This document shows, in pieces, positions 33,254 through 41,031 of a stretch of 43,210 nt of DNA; positions within the stretch are counted from its first letter, which is position 1; every line of letters starts with the position of its first letter. The position numbers were made by a program, and so were the translations under genes. Source of the stretch: an uncultured Gammaproteobacteria bacterium. Lineage in GTDB: Bacteria > Pseudomonadota > Gammaproteobacteria > Arenicellales > JAANXG01. The notes below the pieces were generated by a model. The model was not told where the DNA came from, ran no database searches, and worked only from the letters and a program-made list of their open reading frames with translations. The stretch is taken from the NCBI GenBank assembly GCA_947259175.1, contig CAMYKW010000025.1:1-43210 (forward strand), given 5' to 3'.

Positions 33254-34314
33254 CCGCGGCGCGGCGGCAGCCAGGAACGCGCCGATTCCAGGGCCTGGGT
33301 GTATTCGGCGAGGTCCAGGTCGTCGACGTGGCGGCTGGGCGGCCGGGGAAACAACACGATCGCCCGTTCCGACATCGGCCGCCACAATGACCACTCGCCC
33401 CGGTCGCGGTATACGCAGATCTGCGGTTTATCGAACGCACAGGCGATGTGCACGATGGACGTATCCGGCGTCACCACCAGATCGGCGTGATAGATGATCG
33501 CCGCGGAGTCCCGGATGGTGCGCGTCGCTGCCGCGGTGTGGACGTTTGGCAGCCCTAACTCGTTTTGCATGCTGAGGGTTTCGCTTTTCGTCGCCGGCGA
33601 ACACAGCAGGACAATCGCCGCCTGCTCGTACCTGTGCGCGATCTCGCGGATCAGCTGCATGGCGCGCGTGCGGCTGAACAGTTTCCCGCGGCGGTGCCCG
33701 TAACGGTTGAACGCGATCACCGGGGTCCCCGACAGGCCGGCTATCCAGGCCGCACCGCGGGACAACTCTGCACCGGTGAGGGGGAAATCGTAGCGGCGGT
33801 CGACGTCCGCCACGCCGAGTAATTCGAGAAACGCCGCAAACCGATCGACTTCGGTCTTTGTGGCTGCATCGATGGAGTAATCGAACAGCCGTAACCGGGA
33901 CTTGTTGCGCCCCACGTTGACTCGCGCTCCGGCATAGCGCAACAGTAGGAAGTCGCGCAGCGCCAGCCGGTTCTTGTGAAAATACAAAATGTCGAAGCGC
34001 TCGCGCCTCAACGCCCGGATTGCCGGCCACCATCCGGTAAACTCGTGGATCTTGTCGACATGGGGATTGCTGCGGATGACCTCGCGATTCACCGGCCCCG
34101 CCAGTACCTGGACGGACCAGCGCGGATGGGCCTGCTTGAGGGCGCGGAAGGCGACGGTATTGACGATCATGTCGCCGATGAGGTTTTCTTTCTGGTCGAA
34201 CAGGATCTTTACCGGCCGCTCCAAGTCGAGCGTCCCGGCCTGCTTGTGATCGAACAGCAGGCGCCACAGCGCCTGCCTGGACCGCCTGAATGTTGCTTTC
34301 ACAGAACCAGTCAT
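33250..34314 (-). CDS. GT9 glycosyltransferase (second heptosyltransferase-like)
   Basis: Residues 35-60 (VKILFDQKENLIGDMIVNTVAF) form a diverged GT9 nucleotide-binding start. The C-terminal domain keeps VIAFNRYG, IVLLCSPATKSE, DLVVTPDTSIVHIACAFDKPQIC and a final LARS-type helix. The N-terminal extension of about 34 residues is basic (KATFRRSRQALWRLLF) and may contact the membrane. It is probably a lipopolysaccharide-core or glycan-assembly transferase with a different acceptor from its convergent neighbour. A lipoprotein gene is divergent only 25 bases away, so the two share a very compact promoter region. Confidence 0.88.
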   Translation of the reverse strand: MTGSVKATFRRSRQALWRLLFDHKQAGTLDLERPVKILFDQKENLIGDMIVNTVAFRALKQAHPRWSVQVLAGPVNREVIRSNPHVDKIHEFTGWWPAIRALRRERFDILYFHKNRLALRDFLLLRYAGARVNVGRNKSRLRLFDYSIDAATKTEVDRFAAFLELLGVADVDRRYDFPLTGAELSRGAAWIAGLSGTPVIAFNRYGHRRGKLFSRTRAMQLIREIAHRYEQAAIVLLCSPATKSETLSMQNELGLPNVHTAAATRTIRDSAAIIYHADLVVTPDTSIVHIACAFDKPQICVYRDRGEWSLWRPMSERAIVLFPRPPSRHVDDLDLAEYTQALESARSWLPPRRG

Positions 34315-34339
34315 AGTAATTTAATTGCCGGGCAGACAC

Positions 34340-34555
34340 ATGACCATCAAATTCTTATTCAAGTCGATTGTTGTGACGGCGGTGCTAACCGGCTGCGCGA
34401 CCGAACAGCCGCGCCCGGTAACCGAAGACAGCGCGTCGATTCATGCCGCGCGCTGCGCGCAGCTGTCGCAAGAAGTGGAATCGCTCAAGGGCCGTCCGGC
34501 AAGGCGTAAAGCGGCCATGGATCGCTATCAGCTGGAGTGCCTGGACCGCCGCTGA
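34340..34555 (+). CDS. Small lipoprotein
   Basis: The 71-residue product has a lipoprotein signal (FLFKSIVVTAVLTGC) with the acylated cysteine at about residue 20. The short mature part has two further cysteines (AARCAQLSQEVESLKG and YQLECLDRR) that could form a disulfide across a helical hairpin. I do not recognise the family. The residue after the Cys is Ala, so outer-membrane sorting is expected. The start is the ATG at 34340, chosen because it gives a proper signal; its ribosome site is weak. Confidence 0.6.
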   Translation: MTIKFLFKSIVVTAVLTGCATEQPRPVTEDSASIHAARCAQLSQEVESLKGRPARRKAAMDRYQLECLDRR

Positions 34556-34592
34556 GCCTGAGGTTTTTGGCGTTGTTCGTTTTGCACGCCAG

Positions 34593-34967
34593 TCACCGGC
34601 CGCGGGGGTGGGCCCATTCCCAATCCAGTCCGTTCGGCGCCCGGCATATAGTGACGGCGTTTCGCCATCTGCCCTGGGATTGAATGTTCACCACATGTTC
34701 GAGAGTGCGGCACTCGCGCTCGTTACGTTGAAAGCGATCCGCGAGGCGGACTGTTCCATGGTTGCCGGTGTCGGCGTTGCTCCAATCGAGCTCGGTGCCG
34801 ACCGGCTTGCCGGTCATTTCCTTCCGTGCTGTGTTTTTGATTCGCTCGATGTCGCTATCTTGCAGGGCGGGTAAGCTCTGCCGCCATCCGGCCTGACCGA
34901 GCGCGTACTGCGCCGGCGACAACGCCAGGATTGCGATCAGCATGATACGATAAGGTCTGTTAATCAT
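34593..34967 (-). CDS. Surface-antigen-like exported protein (RT0821/Lpp0805 type)
   Basis: After a signal peptide (IMLIAILALSPAQYALG) the mature region of about 100 residues contains GTELDWSNADTGNHGTVRL, FQRNERECRTLEHVV, ITICRAPNGLDWEW. This is the conserved end domain of 17-kDa-antigen/RT0821-type surface proteins, which usually follow a glycine-zipper region that is missing here. The two cysteines in ECR and ICR are typical. The function of the family is not known; an envelope role is likely. I chose the ATG at 34967 from the signal peptide; 34943 is an alternative. Confidence 0.65.
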   Translation of the reverse strand: MINRPYRIMLIAILALSPAQYALGQAGWRQSLPALQDSDIERIKNTARKEMTGKPVGTELDWSNADTGNHGTVRLADRFQRNERECRTLEHVVNIQSQGRWRNAVTICRAPNGLDWEWAHPRGR

Positions 34968-35129
34968 TGCGGTAGAACTCGACGGACATGGAAGAACGCG
35001 TGTCATGCCCGCTATTGTACCAAGACCCCCCGCGACTGTTCACCGTGCCCGGCCAACAGCAGCGAAGTCTCCGTTCGCGGCAATGACGACGAACAAGTCG
35101 CCAGTAATTGAGGCGGAATAGTCGCGCAG

Positions 35130-35594
35130 TTAATGCACCAGTAGAACCGGTATTTTCGCGCCGTTGGCGACCTCCCGGCTGACGCTGCCGATGAGGAAGT
35201 CGTGGCGGCGTTTGCCGCGGGATCCCACCACGATGAGGTCAACGTTCTCGTCCTTTGCGGTGGCCAGTATCTCCTCCGCCGGATGACCTTGTCTGATCGT
35301 CGGCTTGACGTTGGAGAAACCCGCCTCCACCAATACTTGAGTGTGGTACGCGAGAATCTTGCCGGCCCGCTGGTCGAGTTTTTCCTTGTAATCGGTGCCT
35401 TCCAGGGCTTCACGCATCTCCGCCAGATCCGTGTCGCTCTCCAGGCTCTCCCCGATCAGTGATCTCCCCAGCATTTGTTCCACATGGAGTAGGATAATGG
35501 TTTCTGGTCGAACCATGCCGGCCCACTCGGCGAGCGTCTGCGCCGCTTTGATCGAGCCTTTGGTGTCGTCGACTGCCACTAAGATCGTTTGCAT
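35130..35594 (-). CDS. Universal stress protein (UspA family)
   Basis: The 154-residue product starts MQTILVAVDDTKGS and ends with VDLIVVGSRGKRRHDFLIGSVSREV and IPVLLVH, the UspA landmarks. The nucleotide-binding glycine motif is one residue shorter between the second and third glycines than the usual G-2x-G-9x-G(S/T), so ATP binding is likely but not certain. Usp proteins are cytoplasmic and accumulate under growth arrest or stress. GGAGAAC lies before the ATG. The hemerythrin/peroxiredoxin pair is divergent 259 bases away. Confidence 0.9.
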   Translation of the reverse strand: MQTILVAVDDTKGSIKAAQTLAEWAGMVRPETIILLHVEQMLGRSLIGESLESDTDLAEMREALEGTDYKEKLDQRAGKILAYHTQVLVEAGFSNVKPTIRQGHPAEEILATAKDENVDLIVVGSRGKRRHDFLIGSVSREVANGAKIPVLLVH

Positions 35595-35853
35595 GCTGAG
35601 TTCTCCATGATTTTGTCTGCTCTTGGTTCGACCAACCCGGGCGGAATCCGGCGGCCGGATACTGGGAAACCGGGTTCTTCCGCCGTATCCAGGCTTGATG
35701 CCGATATATTATCGTTTCGCTGTGCCGTGATGCATAATGTGTTTATATCATTTTTAGCGCCTGACGCCAGTCGGTGGTTGCCATCCACGGGTTTTGCAAC
35801 CACGGCATTTCGAGCCGGCGCTGTGGCGCATAGAACTGAGCAGGTGTATCTCC

Positions 35854-36264
35854 ATGGTGTTGATAGAGTGGGATGACGATTTCGCGGTGGGCAGCCCCGC
35901 GCTGGACAAGGATCACCGCGATCTGATCGCGGATATCAACGGTCTGTACGAGCAACTCGGGTCCGGCGAACACGATTTGACTGTTATTGATTTTATTGAC
36001 GCGGTTCACGATCACGCCCGCGAGCATTTCGTACGCGAGGAAGCGGTGATGCTCGAAAACGACTACCCGGAATACGAGGATCACAAAGCCGAGCACGAGC
36101 GGTTTCTCGAACGGCTGAGTGAACTCCAGGACGAGTATCAGGACGAGGAGGGTAACGAAGACGGCGGCATGTCGCTGTGGTTGAGCCATTGGCTGATCAA
36201 TCATTTTCGCGTCTATGATGCACGCTTGCAGCCTGCGTCCGAAGAAAACAAACAGGAGTCCTGA
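35854..36264 (+). CDS. Bacteriohemerythrin
   Basis: The 136-residue product has the hemerythrin ligand set for a di-iron oxygen-binding site: His21 (DKDHRDL), His54, His58 and Glu62 (HAREHFVREE), His77 and His81 (HKAEHERF), and an H-x4-D near residue 115 (NHFRVYD). The opening IEWDDDFAVGSPALDKDH is typical of the family. Bacteriohemerythrins bind O2 in the cytoplasm for supply or sensing. The gene is followed one base later by a peroxiredoxin-like gene, suggesting joint oxygen and peroxide handling. The start is the ATG at 35854 with an AGGTG site. Confidence 0.9.
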   Translation: MVLIEWDDDFAVGSPALDKDHRDLIADINGLYEQLGSGEHDLTVIDFIDAVHDHAREHFVREEAVMLENDYPEYEDHKAEHERFLERLSELQDEYQDEEGNEDGGMSLWLSHWLINHFRVYDARLQPASEENKQES

Positions 36265-36265
36265 C

Positions 36266-36835
36266 ATGTCCGGTTTGAGTCCGTTGTATCCGCGCCAGCC
36301 GGCGCCGGCAATCGAAGTACCCGTGGTGGGCGGCGGCACGTGGAATCTTGCTGCGCAAAACCCGGAGAATTTCACCATGATCGTGTTTTACCGGGGTTTT
36401 CACTGTCCGATCTGCACCCGGTATCTCGGTGATCTCGAGCGCAAGCTGGACGACTTCGGGCAACGGGGTGTCGAGACGGTTGCGATCAGCAGTGATTCCG
36501 CCGAGCGCGCGGCGCGGTCCAAGGACGAGTGGCGGCTCGAAAACCTGACCGTCGGCTACGGCCTGGATCTGGATGTCGCGCGGCAGTGGGGGTTGTACAT
36601 CTCCACCAGTAAGGGAAAGACCTCCGTCGGCGTCGAGGAGCCCGCGCTGTTTTCCGAACCCGGGCTGTTCCTGGTACGCCCGGACGCCACCCTGTATTTC
36701 GCTACCGTGCAGACCATGCCGTTCGCGCGCCCGAACTTCGGCGATATCTTGAACGCGCTCGATTTCGTGATTAAGAACGATTATCCGGCCCGCGGCGAAG
36801 TGCTGGATCACCGCACGGAGGCTACCGGCGGCTGA
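36266..36835 (+). CDS. Peroxiredoxin-like thiol protein (AhpC/TSA superfamily)
   Basis: A thioredoxin-fold protein of 189 residues with FYRGFHCPICTRYLGDL: Cys47 is in the peroxidatic position and Cys50 makes a CXXC pair, as in the peroxiredoxin-like subfamily that is annotated near AhpC/TSA. VAISSDSAERA and GLFLVRPDATLYF follow the family pattern. It would reduce peroxides or act as a thiol-disulfide protein in the cytoplasm; no signal peptide is seen. AGGAG lies before the ATG, which is one base after the hemerythrin stop, so they form one operon. Confidence 0.88.
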   Translation: MSGLSPLYPRQPAPAIEVPVVGGGTWNLAAQNPENFTMIVFYRGFHCPICTRYLGDLERKLDDFGQRGVETVAISSDSAERAARSKDEWRLENLTVGYGLDLDVARQWGLYISTSKGKTSVGVEEPALFSEPGLFLVRPDATLYFATVQTMPFARPNFGDILNALDFVIKNDYPARGEVLDHRTEATGG

Positions 36836-36878
36836 TCCTCGCCGCAGAAACGTCGCGTACGATAGACCGCCCGCGAGA

Positions 36879-37814
36879 TCAGATAGGGATGTCGCGGGCG
36901 ACGCGGGCGACGCGAAAGCCGATGTCGTTGAGCGGTGTGTCGGCCTTCCAGCCCTCGCGGTTGGCGGCACGCAGGCTCCACGGGTTGTCCTGCCAGGAGC
37001 CGCCGCGGATCACCCGGGTGCACGCCCGCGGGCCGGTTACCGATTGCGGATAAGTTGTGACGTGCCTTTTGTAGGCGTCCGCCTGATAGCAATCTTCCAC
37101 CCATTCCCACACGTTGCCCAGCAGGTTGAACAATCCGAACGGATTGCCGCGAAAGGCGTCCACCGGCGCCGTTTGACGGTAGCGGTTGTCGCATTGATTG
37201 AGGCAGTTGACGCGGTTGAGCATCATCCGCTCCCCCCACCAGTAGCGGGTCTTGGTGCCGGCGCGGGCGACATACTCCCATTCCGCCTCGGTCAACAGGC
37301 GGTACCGCTTGCCGGTTTCGGCGCTCAGCCAGCGCGCATAGTCCCTGGCGTCATGCCAGGTCACGCACACCACCGGATGATCCTCCAACTGCTCGAATCC
37401 CGGATTGCGCCAACCCAATTCGCGATTGCGCTGAAACGCGCCGTTGATCAGTCCGGCGCAACCCCGGGTGGCGCGTCCGGTGGCGGTGGCAAACGCGGCA
37501 TATTCCCGCCGGGTGACGTTATAGACGCTGACCGCCAGGTGATCTTCGATGTGCACAACGAATGGAAGATCATCGGGCCCATGTTCGTCGTTGTGGCCTT
37601 CGCCGGGAAGAGAGCCCATGAAAAACCGGCCGCCTTGAATCAGCGCCAGCTCCGGGCAAAAAACACAAGGATGGCCGTTCGCCAGCGTGTCGCGAAAGAT
37701 GACCTCCCGCTGCTGTATGTACTCCGCCGCATACCCGGGCGCGGCGAACCATATCGCCGCGGCCATCAAGATAACGGCAAGGGGCTCAGGTCTTGAATTG
37801 CCACATGCAAGCAC
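36879..37814 (-). CDS. Exported SUMF1/FGE-fold protein without catalytic cysteines
   Basis: A signal peptide (ILMAAAIWFAAPGYAAE) is followed by the formylglycine-generating-enzyme fold: ELALIQGGRFFMGSLPGEGH, VSVYNVTRREYAAFATATG, PVVCVTWHDARDYARWLSAETG, RLLTEAEWEYVARAGT, FGLFNLLGNVWEWVEDC and RVIRGGSWQDNPWSLRAANR. True FGEs carry two cysteines in the region after RGGS; here that segment has none, so copper-dependent formylglycine formation is unlikely. Such proteins often serve other oxygenase or lectin-like roles, for instance ErfK-linked or carbohydrate-binding proteins in the periplasm. The start is a GTG at 37814 with an AGGTG site; the ATG at 37766 is possible. Confidence 0.85.
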   Translation of the reverse strand: MLACGNSRPEPLAVILMAAAIWFAAPGYAAEYIQQREVIFRDTLANGHPCVFCPELALIQGGRFFMGSLPGEGHNDEHGPDDLPFVVHIEDHLAVSVYNVTRREYAAFATATGRATRGCAGLINGAFQRNRELGWRNPGFEQLEDHPVVCVTWHDARDYARWLSAETGKRYRLLTEAEWEYVARAGTKTRYWWGERMMLNRVNCLNQCDNRYRQTAPVDAFRGNPFGLFNLLGNVWEWVEDCYQADAYKRHVTTYPQSVTGPRACTRVIRGGSWQDNPWSLRAANREGWKADTPLNDIGFRVARVARDIPI

Positions 37815-37892
37815 AGCGACAGCACCTTTAGAAAAATCCTACGATAGCATACCGGGCGATGGTTGCCTGTGATTCAGACTCCACGCCAAAAA

Positions 37893-37969
37893 ATGGGGTC
37901 GGTGACAAATGAGAATCATTTATGAAACATGGGGTCGGTGACAAATGAGAATCATTTGTAAACGACCCC
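37893..37969. repeat. REP-like tandem repeat and hairpin
   Basis: A 29-base unit beginning ATGGGGTCGGTGACAAATGA and ending TCATTT occurs at 37893-37921 and 37929-37957 with a 36-base period. The second copy extends into a long imperfect palindrome: GGGGTCG-gtg-ACAAATGA-gaa-TCATTTGT-aaa-CGACCCC (37931-37969). A further GACCCCTCTTCGTTA duplication follows at once (to about 37994). GGGGTC-bounded hairpins are typical of REP elements moved by RAYT transposases; none is in the window. The AAATGAGAATCATTT core also resembles a Fur box. Confidence 0.6.
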
Positions 37970-38076
37970 TCTTCGTTAGACCCCTCTTCGTTACTTCGTT
38001 CCTAATGCTGGAGCCCCTTGTCGACGAATGTGGCAATGGAAGACCTGACACTGTTTTCCTGGTGATGGGTTCGTAG

Positions 38077-38105
38077 TTGACCATCGCCGAGGAGTGGCAT
38101 ATGCT
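38077..38105 (+). promoter_or_regulatory. Sigma-70 promoter of vapBC
   Basis: TTGACC and TATGCT are spaced 17 bases apart, placing the start of transcription near 38112, about 24 bases before the vapB ATG. Two GGCATAT direct repeats (38096-38102 and 38108-38114) overlap the -10 element. Confidence 0.6.
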
Positions 38106-38114
38106 TTGGCATAT
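38096..38114 (+). promoter_or_regulatory. Candidate VapB operator (GGCATAT direct repeats)
   Basis: GGCATAT occurs twice with a 12-base period, about one helical turn, across the -10 element; GCATATGC in the first copy is itself palindromic. VapB antitoxins repress their own operons through such sites. Confidence 0.4.
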
Positions 38115-38135
38115 ACAAGCATCGAGGACCACAAT

Positions 38136-38378
38136 ATGGCTGAGATCGAGCGTCACGTCCGCCTGTTTCGCAATGGCCGCAACCAGGCACTGCGCATTCC
38201 CCGCGAGTTCGAACTGGAGGGGGAGGAGGCGATCGTGCGCAAGGACGGCGACCGCCTGATCATAGAGCCGGTACGCAAGGGTCGATTGCTCGCCTTGCTT
38301 AGTACGCTTGATACCTTGGATGAGCCGTTTCCCGACGTGGACGAAGACCTCGCGCCGTTAGACGACATAGACCTCTGA
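38136..38378 (+). CDS. vapB: Antitoxin VapB (SpoVT/AbrB fold)
   Basis: The 80-residue product has the swapped-hairpin AbrB DNA-binding domain (HVRLFRNGRNQALRIPREFEL, EEAIVRKDGDRLIIEP) and an acidic, partly unstructured tail (PFPDVDEDLAPLDDIDL) that would wrap and block the toxin. The ATG at 38136 has GAGGACC upstream. An in-frame ATG 42 bases earlier would add residues that overlap the predicted operator, so it is less likely. The toxin gene follows two bases later. Confidence 0.92.
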   Translation: MAEIERHVRLFRNGRNQALRIPREFELEGEEAIVRKDGDRLIIEPVRKGRLLALLSTLDTLDEPFPDVDEDLAPLDDIDL

Positions 38379-38380
38379 AT

Positions 38381-38797
38381 GTGCCGCTGCGATACCTGCT
38401 GGACACCAATACTCTGTCCGACCTGATCCGGCGTCCGCACGGAGAGGTTGCGGGTCGAATTGCGGCGGTCGGCGAAACTACGGTCTGCACCAGCATCGTG
38501 GTCGCCGCCGAACTGCGATACGGCGCCGCGAAGTCCGGCTCCAAGAAACTTGCAGACCGCGTCGACCTGATTCTCTCGGCGCTGGAAGTGCTGCCTCTCA
38601 AAAAGCCCGCCGATGGTCACTATGGAGAGATCCGTCGACAGTTGACCCTAAACGGAACTCCGATCGGTCCGAACGATCTACTCATCGCTGCACACGCCCG
38701 CGCGCTGAACCTAACGGTCGTGACAGCGAACGTTAGGGAGTTCTCACGTGTGCCTGATCTGCAGGTGGAAGACTGGCTCGATGTCAAACGGACTTGA
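38381..38797 (+). CDS. vapC: Toxin VapC (PIN-domain ribonuclease)
   Basis: This 138-residue PIN domain carries all the acidic metal ligands: Asp8 (YLLDTNTLSDL), Glu44 (VVAAELRYG), Asp99 (IGPNDLLIAAHA) and the downstream Asn117/Glu120 (TANVREFSRV). VapC enzymes cut initiator or other tRNA, or rRNA loops, when the antitoxin is degraded. The start is a GTG two bases after the vapB stop. The module lies next to a REP-like repeat and at the left edge of the polysaccharide region, a usual position for mobile stabilisation modules. Confidence 0.93.
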   Translation: MPLRYLLDTNTLSDLIRRPHGEVAGRIAAVGETTVCTSIVVAAELRYGAAKSGSKKLADRVDLILSALEVLPLKKPADGHYGEIRRQLTLNGTPIGPNDLLIAAHARALNLTVVTANVREFSRVPDLQVEDWLDVKRT

Positions 38798-38952
38798 CGA
38801 ACAAGCAATCTTCGAGTCCGGAACGCTTGCCGTATTAAATGGAGTCCGCCAATGGTTATCCCCATCTTGGAAACAGCCTGAGTTGACAATTACAAGTGAT
38901 CGCTATTTATGGAAAAATCAACAGGATATGAGCCTTAGCCCCTTTTCTCGAA

Positions 38953-40854
38953 TTAACGCGCGATTTGTGTCAACAATTTCTTGGATAGAAAAATGCTTCC
39001 GGCCTGTGTCAGATGCGAATTATCCCAAGTGGTCAGGTCGCGTTTACCGTCGAGTTCGGCGATGGCCTTACATACGTTTTCCGTGCACAGGCTGTCAATG
39101 GCGGATAAAAATCGCGCGCCGTTGGAATCGGCGGCCTCTCTCAGGTCCTCGTCGATATGCCTTAAACCTTCAAGGAGCGGCACCGGAAGGTATTCTAGGA
39201 TGTTCGCCCGGTCGGATATCAATTTTGACCGGATAGCCGTCTGTAAATTTGGGCTCCACTGAGGAACACTCCCTACAACAAGAATTTTCGATGATGGCGC
39301 TATGTTTTGAATGGCGGCAATGGTCGCCTTGATAAAACTAGAACGATTGATTTGGTCATACTTGCTCCAATTTGCGTGGATGAAAATTGTTTTCGGTTGC
39401 ATGCGCTGAACTTCCTGCATCACAAAATCATTAACGTTCTTGCAAACCAGGTCGTCTGTGATAACAAGTCCCACTAAAGGTGGACATCCACTGGCCGTAT
39501 ATTGGGCCACGTTGGACATCGTGGAGCGCAATCCAACTGACAGCGCTGCGGCATGGGAATCGCCCCATATCAAACTGGCGGTGTCATCACTAACGGTTTC
39601 TTTGCAGTCTGCAGAGAAATCTTTGTAATTCTGCGATCCATCCAGAACCAGGAAACAATCGCCCATGCGATATAGAGCCAGAGAGTAAGACCTAGTATTT
39701 TGTGACAGGAGTTGCACGATCTCGGGATCGAACCGCCCGGTAAATCCGCCGTTGTAGTGACCATAGGCACCCAGAAAAAAGAAGCTCATGCTCATAATGA
39801 GCCCAAGGCTGAATACGGTCCTTGCCTTGAATGCCTGTCTGTTTCTGAACGGTTGTTCGATATAGCGCCAACTCAGGTATGCAAAAAATACTGCCAGGAC
39901 CGACAGGAACAGCAGCAGCGGCCCATCTACTTGGTCGAACGTGCGGTACCTGGCCAGGGCGAACATCGGCTGGTGCCACAGGTACGCGCTGTAGCTGATC
40001 AAGCCCATTCCCACCAACCACCTGTAGCTCAATAGCTTCCCTACGAACGTCTGTGGTGTCGCAAATAGAATTAACAGCACTACACCAAGTGTCGGTACCA
40101 GCGCGTATAAACTCGGAAATAGCGTGCTGTCATCGAAAGTGAAGATTGCGTACCCAACTAAACCTAAACCGAAAAAAGCGCACAATTCGCTGATTGGCCG
40201 AGTCGCAGGAGTCGATGGTTTGTCGTTCATGTAGAAAGCAACCAGCGCGCCCAGCATCAATTCAAATCCACGGGTCGGGAGCAGATAAAATGCCGCAGCT
40301 GGCTTATGTATCGAGGCCCAATGCGCCAATGCCACGCTTATCACGGCGATCAACGCGAGTGACGCGATCGTCCAGCGTCTTCCAAGACGCCATGTAATCA
40401 GAAGAAATAGCGGGAACAGCACATAGAATTGTTCCTCGACCGCCAAGCTCCAGGTATGCAACAGCGGCTTGAGTTCGTTCGCGGTGTCGAAGTAACCGCT
40501 CTGTCTCCAGAACAGGATATTCGAGGCAAAGACGGAAACAGCGGCGACACTCTGAGAAAAACGTTGCATATCTCCGGGCATCATCCACAGCCAGGCAAAC
40601 GGCAGACATACGAGCATTACAAAAAATAAAGCAGGCAATATGCGGCGCACCCTGCGTTCATAGAAACCGATCAGTGTGAAGTTGCCTTGATTTTTCTCTG
40701 TGAGGATGATCGATGTGATCAGGTAGCCGCTGATTACGAAAAACACATCGACACCAACAAAACCGCCACTGAACGGTTTAAAACCGGCATGGAAAAATAT
40801 TACCGGTACAACAGCAAATGCACGAAGGCCGTCGATTTCCTTTCGATACTTCAT
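38953..40854 (-). CDS. OafA-like acyltransferase with SGNH domain
   Basis: The 633-residue product has an acyltransferase-3 domain of about 10 membrane helices (1-340; start MKYRKEIDGLRAFAV, HTWSLAVEEQFYVLFP motif, RRVRRILPALF) followed by an extracytoplasmic SGNH hydrolase-like domain (about 420-633). The latter has IWGDSHAAALSV with the nucleophile serine and TTWDNSHLTQAGS with the Asp-His pair. Such fusions move an acyl group, usually acetyl, onto lipopolysaccharide O-antigen or exopolysaccharide. I chose the ATG at 40854 as it begins the conserved motif; an upstream 25-residue extension is poorly supported. It is part of the polysaccharide-type region that continues to the right edge. Confidence 0.92.
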   Translation of the reverse strand: MKYRKEIDGLRAFAVVPVIFFHAGFKPFSGGFVGVDVFFVISGYLITSIILTEKNQGNFTLIGFYERRVRRILPALFFVMLVCLPFAWLWMMPGDMQRFSQSVAAVSVFASNILFWRQSGYFDTANELKPLLHTWSLAVEEQFYVLFPLFLLITWRLGRRWTIASLALIAVISVALAHWASIHKPAAAFYLLPTRGFELMLGALVAFYMNDKPSTPATRPISELCAFFGLGLVGYAIFTFDDSTLFPSLYALVPTLGVVLLILFATPQTFVGKLLSYRWLVGMGLISYSAYLWHQPMFALARYRTFDQVDGPLLLFLSVLAVFFAYLSWRYIEQPFRNRQAFKARTVFSLGLIMSMSFFFLGAYGHYNGGFTGRFDPEIVQLLSQNTRSYSLALYRMGDCFLVLDGSQNYKDFSADCKETVSDDTASLIWGDSHAAALSVGLRSTMSNVAQYTASGCPPLVGLVITDDLVCKNVNDFVMQEVQRMQPKTIFIHANWSKYDQINRSSFIKATIAAIQNIAPSSKILVVGSVPQWSPNLQTAIRSKLISDRANILEYLPVPLLEGLRHIDEDLREAADSNGARFLSAIDSLCTENVCKAIAELDGKRDLTTWDNSHLTQAGSIFLSKKLLTQIAR

Positions 40855-41031
40855 CGTAACCGGCGAAAAAATGGAAAACGAATCATCGTTGCAGCACTTG
40901 TTACCGTGACGGTCTTCGCAGGTGGTCACGGGACTTTGCTAATACGATCTTCATGGTATCAACGGCGCTCTCGAAACGAACGACTATTCGAAATTCGACC
41001 GGTGGTCTTCGAAGGAGAAGTGAGGCGCTTC

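Noticed and set aside
34443-34874. Plus-strand frame of 143 codons
   Set aside because: It is antisense to the surface-antigen-like gene at 34593-34967, lacks a ribosome site and shows no family signature.
37941-37959. Fur box (ACAAATGAGAATCATTTGT)
   Set aside because: The match to the 19-base consensus is only about 12 positions, and the sequence is fully explained as the inner stem of a larger REP-like palindrome; kept as an alternative inside the repeat entry only.
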